From: Sporothrix humicola
Lineage: Eukaryota; Ascomycota; Sordariomycetes; Ophiostomatales; Ophiostomataceae
Length of the DNA: 64,000 bases
Direction of reading: 5' to 3'
Assembly: GCA_021396245.1 (NCBI GenBank)
Contig: WNYE01000014.1
Span: 124,001 to 188,000 of the forward strand
Shown: piece after piece, positions 11,553 to 21,044 of the stretch
Numbering within the stretch: the first letter of the stretch is position 1
Layout of the letters: each line of letters opens with the position of its first letter
Program-made: the position numbers and the translations under genes
Notes under the pieces: generated by a model
The model's input: only the letters and a program-made list of their open reading frames with translations
Database searches by the model: none
What the model was told of the DNA's origin: nothing

Positions 11553-14006
11553 CTAACGAAACGCTCCATTATTCCCATATTGTCCACCTTGACTATGACA
11601 GTTCACACAGGAACAGCCATTCCCGTATACAGATATGCCCTGGCCAACACTTTGCATCTCATCTCCATAGCCGTCTTCCCTGACAGCTGTCCATGATGGC
11701 CGGGCCGTCCCGAGTATTGCCTGGTTCGGGCGGTGTGTGTACTCGCCCACGGTGTTGTGAAACTGTGGAGTTTGAGGCGACTGTGGAGATTCAGATGGTG
11801 GCCCGGCCTGGGATAGTGGTAGATCTTGCGAGTGAAAATGGGATACAAGTTGTGGAGGAGACATGAGTGTTCCGCCGTCGTCCGGTGCCGGTGTATCTCT
11901 GTACAGAGTTTGATCCGGAGTTTGAAAAGGATGGTAGTCTTGGCCAAGGGTCAAATTCGCCGGAGAATACACATTGCCTGTATTCAAAGCCGGAGTTCTT
12001 GGTATGACGGTATCACCATAGACTCCTCTACCATCATAAGTGCCTCCATAATAAGGCTGTTGGTAGTATGTATCGCTTGGAGCTTGACCAGACATTAAAT
12101 CAACCGGAGCCTGTAGGGGCGGGGCATATTGTGCAGGTGGAGTCTGGAGATTGGCGTACGGCTGAGAAGACTGGGAAGGCAGCGGCGGTACCTGTGTCGG
12201 CAGAGGTTGGTTTTGGATCAGCGGCGGCAAGATGATGCCCTGCGATGCCAGCGCCGGGTCATTCTCCCATCGCCAGCCCTGCAGCCTTCGGAGTTGCTCG
12301 GCTTCGCGGGCGACACGCCACATGGTCTGTCTTCTCACGGCCTCGTCGTAGTCCTGCATCCGCTGCTCATTGGCGCGCCGCAGCTGGTCGCGCTGTTCCT
12401 GAATGATGCGAGCGCGTCGGGCTTCGCGGGTTTCCGGGGGAGGGAGGAATCCGTTTCGAGGGGGGGTTGCAGTGCGTGTAGTTGTGGCTGGAGCCAGAGC
12501 TGCCGTGACGGCAGTTGTAACTGCAGTGGTAACGGCGGCTGTGACTTCCACTAGTGCCGTGCTGGTTGCTCTTTCTTCGTCAGGCGATGTGGCCCCCTCT
12601 GCTCCTGGGGCAGGAGCGGTCGACGTGAAGGCAAACAATTCACTGTCTGAAATATCAACAGTATTATCAAAACTGTTTGCAAACTCGTCGGTCGTCAAGG
12701 GCCGAATGGTCGACCCAGGGCCATGGAACCACACATCGAGGCCGAAGCGGATGACGTTGTCGTTGGGACGGAGCTCACGCGTCGAGTGGCTCTGCTGGCG
12801 CGCGGAAGCTGCACGTGACCTTGTTTTTGGGTAAGATTGTGCTGCCGGCGTCGGCGTTTGCTCAGAAGGCGTCTGTTCAGAGGGTATATGCTCCGATCTC
12901 GTTCTCTTGTGTGTCTCGTCGGACCCATCATCGGCCCTGCGTTTTCTGGACTTGGGCTTGAAGTTTTGTCTGTCATGCTCATCCTCTCTACGTGGAAGTG
13001 GAGGGGCCGTTCGAGGCTCATGTGGCGCGGATGTCCGTTCAGTGACGTTGTCTCTCTGTGACCAGTGGTGCGGCTGGCCTGTTCGTGGCTCGGTACGGCC
13101 ATGTTCCTCGTTTCTCTGTTCTCCACGTTGTTGCTGATATTGATGAGGATGCTGTGACGGCTGCCGTTCTGTCTCTGTCCGACGAGATCGCTGCACTGAT
13201 TGTGGCTGGGGTGTCCCTTCTCCTCGACGATCCACCTTCCACGGAACTCGAAACTGGTCTCTGTCGTATGGCTCTTCGCAGAAACAGTCAAACAGTGAGT
13301 ATAGTGGCGGAAGGGGATACTGTTGACTGTATCTCGGTCTGTCGAAGGAGGATGTGGCCGGCCATCTTACTGGCTCTCTGTTTCCACGCCAGCTGGCTCC
13401 TGATCCAATGCCGTACTTGGCCTGGTGAATCTGGGATAGATGGCGGATATTCTCTGAGTAGAGAGCTGCCGAGTCATCGTCGTGATTTGCAATCGACACT
13501 GGACGCCGTGGTGTTTCTCTGTGTTGTAGCCAAGGAGTGCGTCTTGGCCACTCGTATGGGTCCAGTGGTCGAAGTGGCACTCTGTGTCGAGAGCGAGGCC
13601 CAAGCTCAGAGCGTTCGCCACGAACTTCTTTGTGGGACGGTCTGTTCTCCCAGTGATATTCGGGGAGCTCGTCCTTGATGCGCTGCCCATATCGAGGTTC
13701 TTGTTTGACTTCGAGCTTAATGTCCCTCGTCTCCTTTTTCCACGCAACTTCTTCATCCTCCATCACTTCTTGCTTGACACGCTGTACTTCATCTCGTACG
13801 CTGTGGCTTTCTCTATTTCGATCAACAGACAGCTGCGTACGCTCAACCAGCGTCGGCGGATGAGACGACGACGATCCTCCTGGAAAGGCTGTCTCACTTT
13901 CTTCACACTCCTCGGCTTTGATATTGTGCTCTGCCGATAGCGTTCGACCAGATGATGATTCGGAATCACTGTCCTCACGCTTGAATGTCGACAAATAGCG
14001 ATCCAT
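11553..14006 (-). CDS. Large disordered protein with N-terminal cluster of SUMO-consensus sites (817 aa)
   Basis: I do not recognise a family. It is a single 817-codon frame starting with MDRYLSTFKRED and ending in a short Cys motif (CSCVNCH) about 15 residues before the end. The first 115 residues contain six hydrophobic-Lys-x-Glu sites (Lys 9, 30, 78, 97, 101, 111), several followed by acidic residues. The middle is Arg/Glu/Gln-rich with a bipartite-like basic patch (KPKSRKRR), so nuclear localisation is plausible. VDISDSELF resembles a SUMO-interacting motif. A Glu/Arg-rich probable coiled coil follows (EARRARIIQEQRDQLRRANE region), then a Pro/Gln/Tyr-rich C-terminus. A nuclear, SUMO-regulated role is inference from motifs only. 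Confidence 0.82.
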   Translation of the reverse strand: MDRYLSTFKREDSDSESSSGRTLSAEHNIKAEECEESETAFPGGSSSSHPPTLVERTQLSVDRNRESHSVRDEVQRVKQEVMEDEEVAWKKETRDIKLEVKQEPRYGQRIKDELPEYHWENRPSHKEVRGERSELGPRSRHRVPLRPLDPYEWPRRTPWLQHRETPRRPVSIANHDDDSAALYSENIRHLSQIHQAKYGIGSGASWRGNREPVRWPATSSFDRPRYSQQYPLPPLYSLFDCFCEEPYDRDQFRVPWKVDRRGEGTPQPQSVQRSRRTETERQPSQHPHQYQQQRGEQRNEEHGRTEPRTGQPHHWSQRDNVTERTSAPHEPRTAPPLPRREDEHDRQNFKPKSRKRRADDGSDETHKRTRSEHIPSEQTPSEQTPTPAAQSYPKTRSRAASARQQSHSTRELRPNDNVIRFGLDVWFHGPGSTIRPLTTDEFANSFDNTVDISDSELFAFTSTAPAPGAEGATSPDEERATSTALVEVTAAVTTAVTTAVTAALAPATTTRTATPPRNGFLPPPETREARRARIIQEQRDQLRRANEQRMQDYDEAVRRQTMWRVAREAEQLRRLQGWRWENDPALASQGIILPPLIQNQPLPTQVPPLPSQSSQPYANLQTPPAQYAPPLQAPVDLMSGQAPSDTYYQQPYYGGTYDGRGVYGDTVIPRTPALNTGNVYSPANLTLGQDYHPFQTPDQTLYRDTPAPDDGGTLMSPPQLVSHFHSQDLPLSQAGPPSESPQSPQTPQFHNTVGEYTHRPNQAILGTARPSWTAVREDGYGDEMQSVGQGISVYGNGCSCVNCHSQGGQYGNNGAFR

Positions 14007-15933
14007 GACGTTGACTGGGAGAGTAGGGACAATAATCCAAAGGTTAAAGAGGGTATTGAATGAAAATGGTGAATCGTGAAATGATAAAGCTGAAACAAAT
14101 AGGGATTAAGCGGTCATATGATAATTTTGCGATGCTTGTTGATACCTTTCAGCGTTGTTGTCGATATATCAGAAATCATTGCTCAATTACGGAGTATGCC
14201 AGTCCTGAGAATGAACCGCTCAGTGTAGCAAAGGAAATGGGGGCAGTATGGGGGCGATCTAGGGCATCGAGAAATAGAGGAGGCTGAGGAACTTTTTTTT
14301 TGGTTTGTCTGTACGGAATACTCTGTATTTCTTACTTTCTTCCCATAGTTAGTTTTTTACCTGCCTTTTTTGCTTTCATTCGTGAAGCTGTCGGGGCGGG
14401 CACGGCTGTGTGCATTCAGCTGAAGGAAAAGGAGGTTGGAGGCAAAATATGCTTTCTTTTTCTGTTGTAACTCCAAGTACACTGTAGATGGCAGAACGCA
14501 GGCAACAATACTCGACACAAACAGCGGTGACCACATCCGATGCATGGTCAGAGGTCTCATTATTTGTAAAGATTCAGCAAATCAAATACAGCTACAAAAC
14601 GCCACAGAAAAGGGAAGTCGCAGAGAGAGGCCCATTGAGGTAGGCGCCCCCTCACACAGAGGGAGACAAAATCTACAGGCATTTACGAACAGAAGCAAGG
14701 GCAAAGAGCAAACGAAGAGAAGAAGCAAGAGCGAAAATGCAACGGATGAAGCGGATACGTCGCCGGGTCCGGAACAGTTTCGGACGCAAAGTACGAAAGC
14801 AGAAAGAAACCATTTGCGTTGTAGAGTCAAAGTAGACGGCGGGCTGCATATTCTGTTGGTGCAGCGTGGGATGCACGAATGCGAGGGGTGACGAGGTTGG
14901 TGAAAAATGCGAGAGAAAGGAGAGGTGACAAGAAAAGGCACGTTGTTGGAAAAAGAAAGCAAATGGACAAGGTGGGGGCGCGGGAGGATCACAGGTGGGA
15001 AGAAAGGATAACAGGACAAAAGTTTTAAATAGAGAGGTCGAGGTTGGACAGAGGAAGTGATGAAACAAAACATGCCCTGAATAAAAATGGAAGGATGGGG
15101 TCTAAATAAAGTAGTGGACATCGATTTAGTTTCCCAGAGTCTAATGAAGTAAATGGAGGAAAGCATATCGCACATTGTACGGAGGTAAGCATGGCAAAGT
15201 GCATGGAAAAGATGCGAAAACTGGGTGGGTTGCAAGAAAGGAGGGGATGGGAATGGAAATGGGTGAGAAAACGAGACTGAGAAGCGGAGAAACATGTTGT
15301 ATCACACTGTATTTGGGGGTCCGAGTCAAGGATGAGAACCTGGTCAGATCTCGCCAGTTTCGTTTGCCCTCTCTTTTTGCTTCCCTTGCTTCTTTTCTCA
15401 TTTGTCTATGGCTTGTTTGACTGGTTGGTCTGCTCGAACTGGTTGTCTTCTTTCGGCCTTGGAAATATCAAAAAACTCGACAGATTTGACGCGGCAGCGT
15501 GTTTAGTACTTTTGCTCCTCTATGATTCTATTTGCACAGAATCTGCACCACCTCTTAACCATTCATTTTTACTCCTTTCCATATGCTGACAAAACGCGCA
15601 CTCTAATACACTTACACAATTGAATGCGTTTGCAGAAGACTCTTAACAAATTTCATCGGCAGTTCTTTCTACAAGTACCGGGGATTTTCCTCAGGTTGTT
15701 TATTTTATCTCGTCTTTAGCCAGTTCTTGCCGCATCCGTTCCGTTGCCGAGGAGCATTTCCTCTCTGGAAGTCAATATGAGATGCTTACGAGGCTATTTT
15801 AAATTTATATTAGATGGAGGAGATATCTGGGCGTCAACAGTATATGAAGTAATGATGCCCAGACGTTGATAACAGAAGTTAAAAAAATGAATACAGAATC
15901 AGCAATTCATAGTGGTTCCGATTAAACGCCAAA
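14007..15933. other. Divergent intergenic region (upstream of the SUMO-motif gene and of the DUF1996 gene)
   Basis: No gene is supported. From about 14600 to 15400 the minus strand is CT-rich, which fits promoter or leader sequence of the minus-strand gene starting at 14006. The part next to 15934 is AT-rich. Open frames here are composed of Ser/Pro/Phe/Leu from the pyrimidine tracts and look non-coding. Confidence 0.5.
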
Positions 15934-17044
15934 ATGCGGCCGTTCCTGTCAACAGCACTCATTTTATCGCTCGGGACCAGCTCCCTGGCCGCCGGCATCC
16001 TCCGCTTTGGGTGCTCTCGGATCACAGTCGAGCGTCTCGATCCACTGGTTACGCCTGGCCAGAATCCATCGCCGCATGTGCACCAGGTCGTCGGCGGCAA
16101 TGCTTTTGCGGCGTCCATCAACCACACGGATGTGGCCACGCTGGCCGACTGCACGAGTTGCTCGTTTAGCGAAGACTTTTCAAACTACTGGACGGCCAAC
16201 CTGTACTTCCAGGCACGCAATGGAACTTACAAGCGGGTGCCGCAAATGTCCAACCGGTTTTTGCGCGGGTCCAACGAGGGCATGACAATCTACTACTTCC
16301 CCGAGGACTTGAGGAGCAACGTCACGGCGTTCAAGCCCGGCTTCCGGATGCTCGTGGGCGACGCAGCGCTGCGGACGGCCGAGGGCCACACGCCGAAAAA
16401 CTGTTTCCGGTGTTTTACGGGCCCCAACTTCGAGGGCGACAATGCGGCGCCGTGTGCCGATCCAAAGCTCGACACCCCTCATTTACCGACGGGGCCATGC
16501 CTTGGAGGCATCCGCAGCAACATCCACTTCCCGACATGCTGGGACGGCGTCACACTCGATCCCGAGGACCACAAGTCGCACGTTGCGTTTTCCGTCACCG
16601 TAAATGGAACGTACACCTGTCCGGCGTCGCATCCCGTCAAGATCCCGCAGGTGATGCTCGAAATTGTCTGGGACACGACGGCCTTTAATGATCCCGCAGA
16701 CTGGCCCGAGGACAAGACTGCCCAGCCGTTTGTCCTCAGCACAGGCGACCGCACGGGCTACAGCCAGCACGGCGACTACGTCTTTGGCTGGAAGGGCGAT
16801 GCTTTACAGCGGGCCATGGACAGTGCCAGTGGGTGCTCGGCGTCGACATGCGGGCCGTTGACGTCGCAGTCGTTTGTCACCGCCAACCGCTGTCTCGTCA
16901 AGAAACAGGTCCACGAAGATATCGAGGGGTGTAAGTCGCGTGTGAAAGAATTAAATTTAATTTTGCAGATTAGGTCGCTAACAACGCAACAACGCAGGGC
17001 TCCAACAACTTCCCGGTGACGAAAATATGGGCAGTATGCAGTAG
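15934..17044 (+). CDS. Secreted DUF1996 family protein (347 aa)
   Basis: Two exons, 15934-16930 and 16998-17044 (347 aa). The donor is GTAAGT, the branch point GCTAACAAC and the acceptor CGCAG (67-nt intron). Splicing gives the family-typical end EDIEGWLQQLPG; without it the frame runs into unrelated sequence. The N-terminus is a signal peptide (MRPFLSTALILSLGTSSLAAG). The DUF1996 core follows directly, with the family pattern ERLDPLVTPGQ, then SPHVHQVVGGNAF, and several conserved Cys and aromatic residues. It contains N-glycosylation sequons such as NHT and NGT. DUF1996 proteins are secreted or wall-associated in filamentous fungi and have no firmly established reaction. No WSC domain is attached. 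The family call is secure; the function is unknown. Confidence 0.93.
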
Positions 17045-17571
17045 TGGTATTGGGACCGAATTGACATTTTTGTACGGTTGGATTGCGGACATGATTGCCG
17101 GCCGAAAGAGGAAATATGTCGGACATCGCCAGTTGGTCTCGGCGCGAGTGTCCGCTCCATTTCCTAGTTCGTTAGTCGTGGCCACTTTTACCACTTTCAC
17201 CACTTATTTTGACCACTTTTAACAAGAGGCAAACAAGTCCCGGACATAAAAGACATTATCGGCGGAAGGCAACATAAATCACGGAAAACGGCGCACAATC
17301 GATTCATTTTCCGCTTGTCGATAAAATCTAGGATAATTATCTCCAGGAGCTCATTGTCCAAAGCTGACAAGGATTGATTTGTGAAGGGTATGTTCTGTGT
17401 TGAATGCCCATAAATACGTAGATTTAATTGGGGCACAGCCTCTTTAAAAGACAAGAAGCTGGAATAAGAATTAAAATAAACAAGAAAGACGAGAGAACAG
17501 CTGCAAACACAATAAAACACAACCCAGAACACCAAATAACCCAGAAAGTCAAACAACAGCCATCCCTCACA
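17045..17571. other. Intergenic region between DUF1996 and SDR genes
   Basis: It contains the 3' UTR of the DUF1996 gene and the promoter of the dehydrogenase. No gene, tRNA or clear repeat was seen. A CA-rich leader (AACACAATAAAACACAACCC and onward) precedes the ATG at 17572. Confidence 0.45.
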
Positions 17572-18357
17572 ATGCCTCCTTCTACTTTCAAGAAGCTCCA
17601 GGAACGGCACGTCCTCGTCATTGGCGGCACTTCTGGCATTGGTTACGCCGTCGCCGAAGGAGCCTTGGCTGACGGCGCCCGTGTGACTGTGGCATCCTCC
17701 ACGCAAGCTCGCATCGACAAAGCCGTCGCCACGTTGTCCGAGCAATACGGCCCAGATGCACACATTCAAGGATTCCGCTGTGATCTCTCGACAGGCGACA
17801 TTGAGGCCTCTCTCGAGAGCTTGTTCCAGTCAGCCATCGCCGGCCACGGCCAGCCTGTCGACCATGTCGTCTACACCGCTGCCAACGGCCTGACCATTGA
17901 ACCATTGAGCGGTGTCACTCGCGAATCGATCCTCAACGGCGCCCAGATGCGCATGTTTGTGCCCATCTTTCTCGCCAAAGTCGCCCAGCGCCACTTGCCC
18001 AAATCGAGCACGTCGTCCCTCACCTTTACGTCCGGCCAAGCGTCTGACCTCCCTCCGCCTGGCTGGTCCGTCGTCGTCTTTTTCACGGGCGGCACCGAGA
18101 CCATGACCAAAGGACTGGCGATCGACATGGCGCCTGTGCGGGTCAACACTGTGCTTCCCGGCATGGTCAAGACCGAACTCTGGAAAGTGTTGCCCGACGA
18201 CCAGCGCGACAACTTCTTTGCCGACATGGAGAAGCGGCTGCCCGTCGGCGCCATGGGCCGTCCCGAAGACGTGGCCGAGGCGTACCTGTGGTTGATGAAG
18301 GACCGTTTCGCGACGGGCACCATGGCCTACTCGAACGGCGGGTCGTTGATTATCTAG
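17572..18357 (+). CDS. Atypical short-chain dehydrogenase/reductase without YxxxK (261 aa)
   Basis: The start is ATG 17572 (MPPSTFKKLQERH) after a CA-rich leader; the frame is open 48 codons upstream but without a good start. The N-terminal Rossmann motif GGTSGIG is at residues 18-24, followed by a typical helix and VTVASST, suggesting NADP(H) or NAD(H) binding. The length matches classical SDRs (about 250-260 aa). The Ser region (LTFTSGQAS) is present, but where the catalytic Tyr-x-x-x-Lys should be the sequence reads PGWSVVVFFTGGTETMTKGL, with no Tyr. The following region (APVRVNTVLPGMVKT) is canonical. Some SDR subfamilies show this same loss, so catalysis may be altered. The substrate is unknown. 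There is no signal peptide; cytosolic is likely. Confidence 0.9.
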   Translation: MPPSTFKKLQERHVLVIGGTSGIGYAVAEGALADGARVTVASSTQARIDKAVATLSEQYGPDAHIQGFRCDLSTGDIEASLESLFQSAIAGHGQPVDHVVYTAANGLTIEPLSGVTRESILNGAQMRMFVPIFLAKVAQRHLPKSSTSSLTFTSGQASDLPPPGWSVVVFFTGGTETMTKGLAIDMAPVRVNTVLPGMVKTELWKVLPDDQRDNFFADMEKRLPVGAMGRPEDVAEAYLWLMKDRFATGTMAYSNGGSLII

Positions 18358-18889
18358 TGGAAGGGGACGCATATATACTACAGGTGTTTATGTGAATATT
18401 CATTTGTTAAATTTCATTCCACCTTGATTTTAATTTTTTTTTTTTTTTTTAAAAAGACTTTCAAACAGATAAGACTGTGAGAGTTTGGTTTGTAAATAAA
18501 ATAAACTTATGCCGAACATGAAAAAGGTATAGTTTGTTCTTGCCATTCCGACCTGTTCCACCATCATTGCAGACAGAAAACATATTTGACACGAAAGTAG
18601 CAAGGCAACAATTAAATATTTGGTTTTCGAAATAGAAACCTATCTAGGCAATGATCTCGGAACGGAGTGAAGTCATCTTGTAAGTCATGATGACTGAGTG
18701 AGATTTACACGTGTGGTGTCACGTGTGAGTAACTGCCAGTTTTGGCGCTTGTCGCAAGAGTGGGGAGCTGTAGCGGGGAGCTGTAATACGGAGTAGTGGT
18801 TAGCGGGTCGCGACAAACATCTTCAGCGCATCGTTTGGCTCGGTTTGCGACACAACCTCCAGACGACAACGTCCACATACACAGACAAC
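18358..18889. other. Intergenic region: T17 tract, paired E-boxes, NTM1 promoter
   Basis: It holds the 3' UTR of the SDR gene, a T17 homopolymer (18434-18450) and the promoter of the methyltransferase. Two CACGTG sites (18708-18713 and 18720-18725) and a GTCATGATGAC palindrome (about 18684-18694) lie 165-205 bp upstream of the NTM1 ATG. No gene is supported. Confidence 0.5.
18708..18725. promoter_or_regulatory. Pair of CACGTG E-boxes upstream of NTM1
   Basis: Two perfect CACGTG palindromes are 12 bp apart start to start. Such sites bind bHLH factors (Cbf1/Pho4 type) or bZIP factors in fungi. They lie about 165 bp before the ATG at 18890. A single CACGTG is expected often by chance; a close pair is less so. 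Confidence 0.45.
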
Positions 18890-19669
18890 ATGGCCGACCA
18901 ATTACCACCAGACGAGTTCGCCGCGCCCGAAGCGCGCGTCAACAATGCGGACGCCAAGAAATACTGGGAGGCCGTGAGCGCCGACGACGACGGCATGCTG
19001 GGCGGGTTTGCGTTTGTGTCGCGGGCGGATCTGCGGGGGTCGCGCACGTTCCTGGCCAAGCTGGGGATTGGCAGCAAGCCGGGGCAGAAGAGGGTGTCCC
19101 GAGCACTGGAAGGCGGTGCCGGCATCGGGCGCATCACCGAAGGCATGCTGCTGGACATTGCGGACGAGGTCGACGTGATTGAGCCGGTGGCCAAGTTCAC
19201 GGCGGCTCTCGCGCAAAAGCCGGGCGTGCGGCGCGTGTTCAACGTCGGCCTCGAGGGCTGGTCGCCGGAAGCGGACAGTGCCGACGGCGGCGAAGGGAAG
19301 GGGCTGCCCGTCTACGGCCTGGTGTGGACGCAATGGTGCACGGGCTACTTGAATGACGACCAGTTTATCGAGTACCTGCGGCGGTGTCGGACCGTGCTGG
19401 AGCCGGGAGGCGTGGTGGTCGTCAAGGAGAACCTGACGACGACGGGCATAGACGACTTTGACAGCCAGGATAGTAGTGTGACGAGGTAAGTCCTTCTTGA
19501 AAAGTCCAGAGCTTCTTGCTCCCAGCTGACCTTTAGATCCGAATCGTCGTTCCAAAACATCTTTGCAAAAGCCGGCTACCGCCTGGTGCGGTCCGAGCTG
19601 CAGCGTGGGTTCCCGCCCGAGGCGGAGCTGTTGCCCGTCAAGATGTACGCACTCAAAGCGAAGGAGTAG
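18890..19669 (+). CDS. Protein alpha-N-terminal methyltransferase, NTM1/TAE1/METTL11A family (242 aa)
   Basis: Two exons, 18890-19485 and 19537-19669, 242 aa. The intron is 51 nt with a GTAAGT donor and a TTTAG acceptor preceded by a GCTGAC branch-like site. The family transfers methyl groups from AdoMet to the N-terminal amine of proteins exposing X-Pro-Lys, including ribosomal proteins, in cytosol and nucleus. Diagnostic features are KKYWEAV near residue 23, the AdoMet loop GGAGIGRIT (75-83), DVIEPVAKF, and VWTQWCTGYLNDDQFIEYL followed by PGGVVVVKEN. The length is usual for the family. The Asp normally just before the glycine loop is Glu74 here. The start (ACAACATGGCC) has good context and is the first ATG in frame. 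Confidence 0.95.
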
Positions 19670-20110
19670 ACACAGGGGTGGGACAGATCACGAATGAGAG
19701 GAGGAGGATATCAGTAGGTCTAGTCAGGGATATAGCTGGTGTTTCTTGCTGGGATGGACTGCATTTGCGTCCTGCAATGATATCATGAACGGCTAAAAGC
19801 GATGTATTTTACTTAATGTTATGAATCTACTCTGACGTCTTCATACACTGGTGTTTGTTGCTGTTGTCGTCGCGGTATCAAACGGCATCACGTGCAGATA
19901 CCTTAATGGGCGCTACAGGCGGCTGGTGACGTAAATGGCCCTAAAGCCGTTGTATGATCGTCCAGTTCAGGGTCCTACGAGCAACTAATTAATCCAAAAG
20001 GGCAGCTTCGTGACAGAACAAGCACCACACATGCATGCGATTGACAACTCTTCTTTCTTTCCTTTCGTTCTTTTCTTTCTTATTTTCTATTTGTTCTTCT
20101 CATTCCCACC
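19670..20110. other. Intergenic region: NTM1 3' UTR and gluconokinase promoter
   Basis: No gene is seen. A CACGTG lies at 19889-19894, and a CT-rich tract (about 20050-20100, repeats of TTTCTTTC) sits directly before the gluconokinase ATG. Confidence 0.45.
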
Positions 20111-20827
20111 ATGTCCTCACTAGCAGATGCAGCTCATGCTGCCGCCTCTTCACCCTTTACAGCGCCCACGACGGCCCGCGACGGCGGCTGTTCTGAAGAC
20201 GTCCGATGGATCGTCTTTGTCATTGGCTCCTCGGCGTCGGGCAAGACGGTGACCGCGCAGCATCTGGCGTCTGTCCTCAAAGCAAAGTACATTGAGGGCG
20301 ATGACTTCCACCCGCAGGCCAACATTGCCAAGATGAGCCGCGGCGAGGCGCTGACAGACGCCGACCGCGCGGGCTGGCTGCAGGCGATCAGTGAGCACGC
20401 CGTCGTGCACTTGCGCGGGCCGGGGACGCACCACTTGATTGTGACCTGCTCGGCCCTGAAGCGGGAGTATCGAGCGGTGCTGCGGACCGGTGCACACAAG
20501 GCGGGCGACTTGCGGATCCTGTTTGTGCTGCTGGACGTACCCGAGGCCGAGTTGATCAGACGATCGGAACGACGCGCCCAGACGACGGGCCATTTCGCCA
20601 AATCAAACCTGGTGCACAGCCAGCTTTTGATCTTGGAGAAGCCCGACGCACAGCACCCAGAAGACGACGTCATCATTGTCGACGGGAACCGGCCGCTCCC
20701 CGAAGTGGAGGCAAGTGCATTGGCGGCTGTTGAGGCGGCGTGGACGAGAGCGGACGAAGAGGATGCAAAGGCGGACAGGACACGAGATAGGATTAGAGGC
20801 CTGTCATCCCAGGCGTATGGCATCTAA
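20111..20827 (+). CDS. Gluconokinase, GntK family (238 aa)
   Basis: Phosphorylates D-gluconate with ATP to 6-phosphogluconate, feeding the pentose phosphate pathway (EC 2.7.1.12); cytosolic. The P-loop GSSASGKT is at residues 39-46. It is followed by YIEGDDFHP, NIAKMSRGEALTDADRAGWL and CSALKREYR, all hallmarks of the GntK family, then GHFAKSNLVHSQLLILEKP near the C-terminus. It is longer than bacterial GntK (about 175 aa) because of a ~30-residue Ala/Thr-rich N-terminus and a charged C-terminal tail, both usual in fungi. The ATG 20111 context (CCCACCATGTCC) is good. It is intronless. It converges with the gene on the minus strand, 217 bp between stops. Confidence 0.95.
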   Translation: MSSLADAAHAAASSPFTAPTTARDGGCSEDVRWIVFVIGSSASGKTVTAQHLASVLKAKYIEGDDFHPQANIAKMSRGEALTDADRAGWLQAISEHAVVHLRGPGTHHLIVTCSALKREYRAVLRTGAHKAGDLRILFVLLDVPEAELIRRSERRAQTTGHFAKSNLVHSQLLILEKPDAQHPEDDVIIVDGNRPLPEVEASALAAVEAAWTRADEEDAKADRTRDRIRGLSSQAYGI

Positions 20828-20886
20828 AAGCTTTAAGTCATTTAAGTCATAAATTTCATTGGTAAAGTGTGTTCATAGTTCATAGT

Positions 20887-20944
20887 ACCAAAATATCAAC
20901 CAAATAATTAACCAAAAGATTACCAAAAAATATTCATAACCAAG
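20887..20944 (+). repeat. Phased ACCAAA(A) motif in the convergent 3' region
   Basis: ACCAAA occurs at 20887, 20899, 20911 and 20922 (steps of 12, 12 and 11 bp), with ACCAAG at 20939. It starts 60 nt after the gluconokinase stop. The function is unknown; it may be a UTR protein-binding array or simple A-rich drift. Confidence 0.45.
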
Positions 20945-21044
20945 TCCAAAAGATACACCATATCCAAAGACGAATTCACAGAAAAGAAACGCCGCTTTCA
21001 TCTCAGCAGTCCTTCATGTCCTCGAGGCCATTTAGGTCTCTGCA

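Noticed and set aside
16931..16968. 38-nt alternative intron in the DUF1996 gene ending at TTTTGCAG
   Set aside because: Too short for a fungal intron; the 67-nt alternative has a perfect GCTAAC branch point and restores the family C-terminus.
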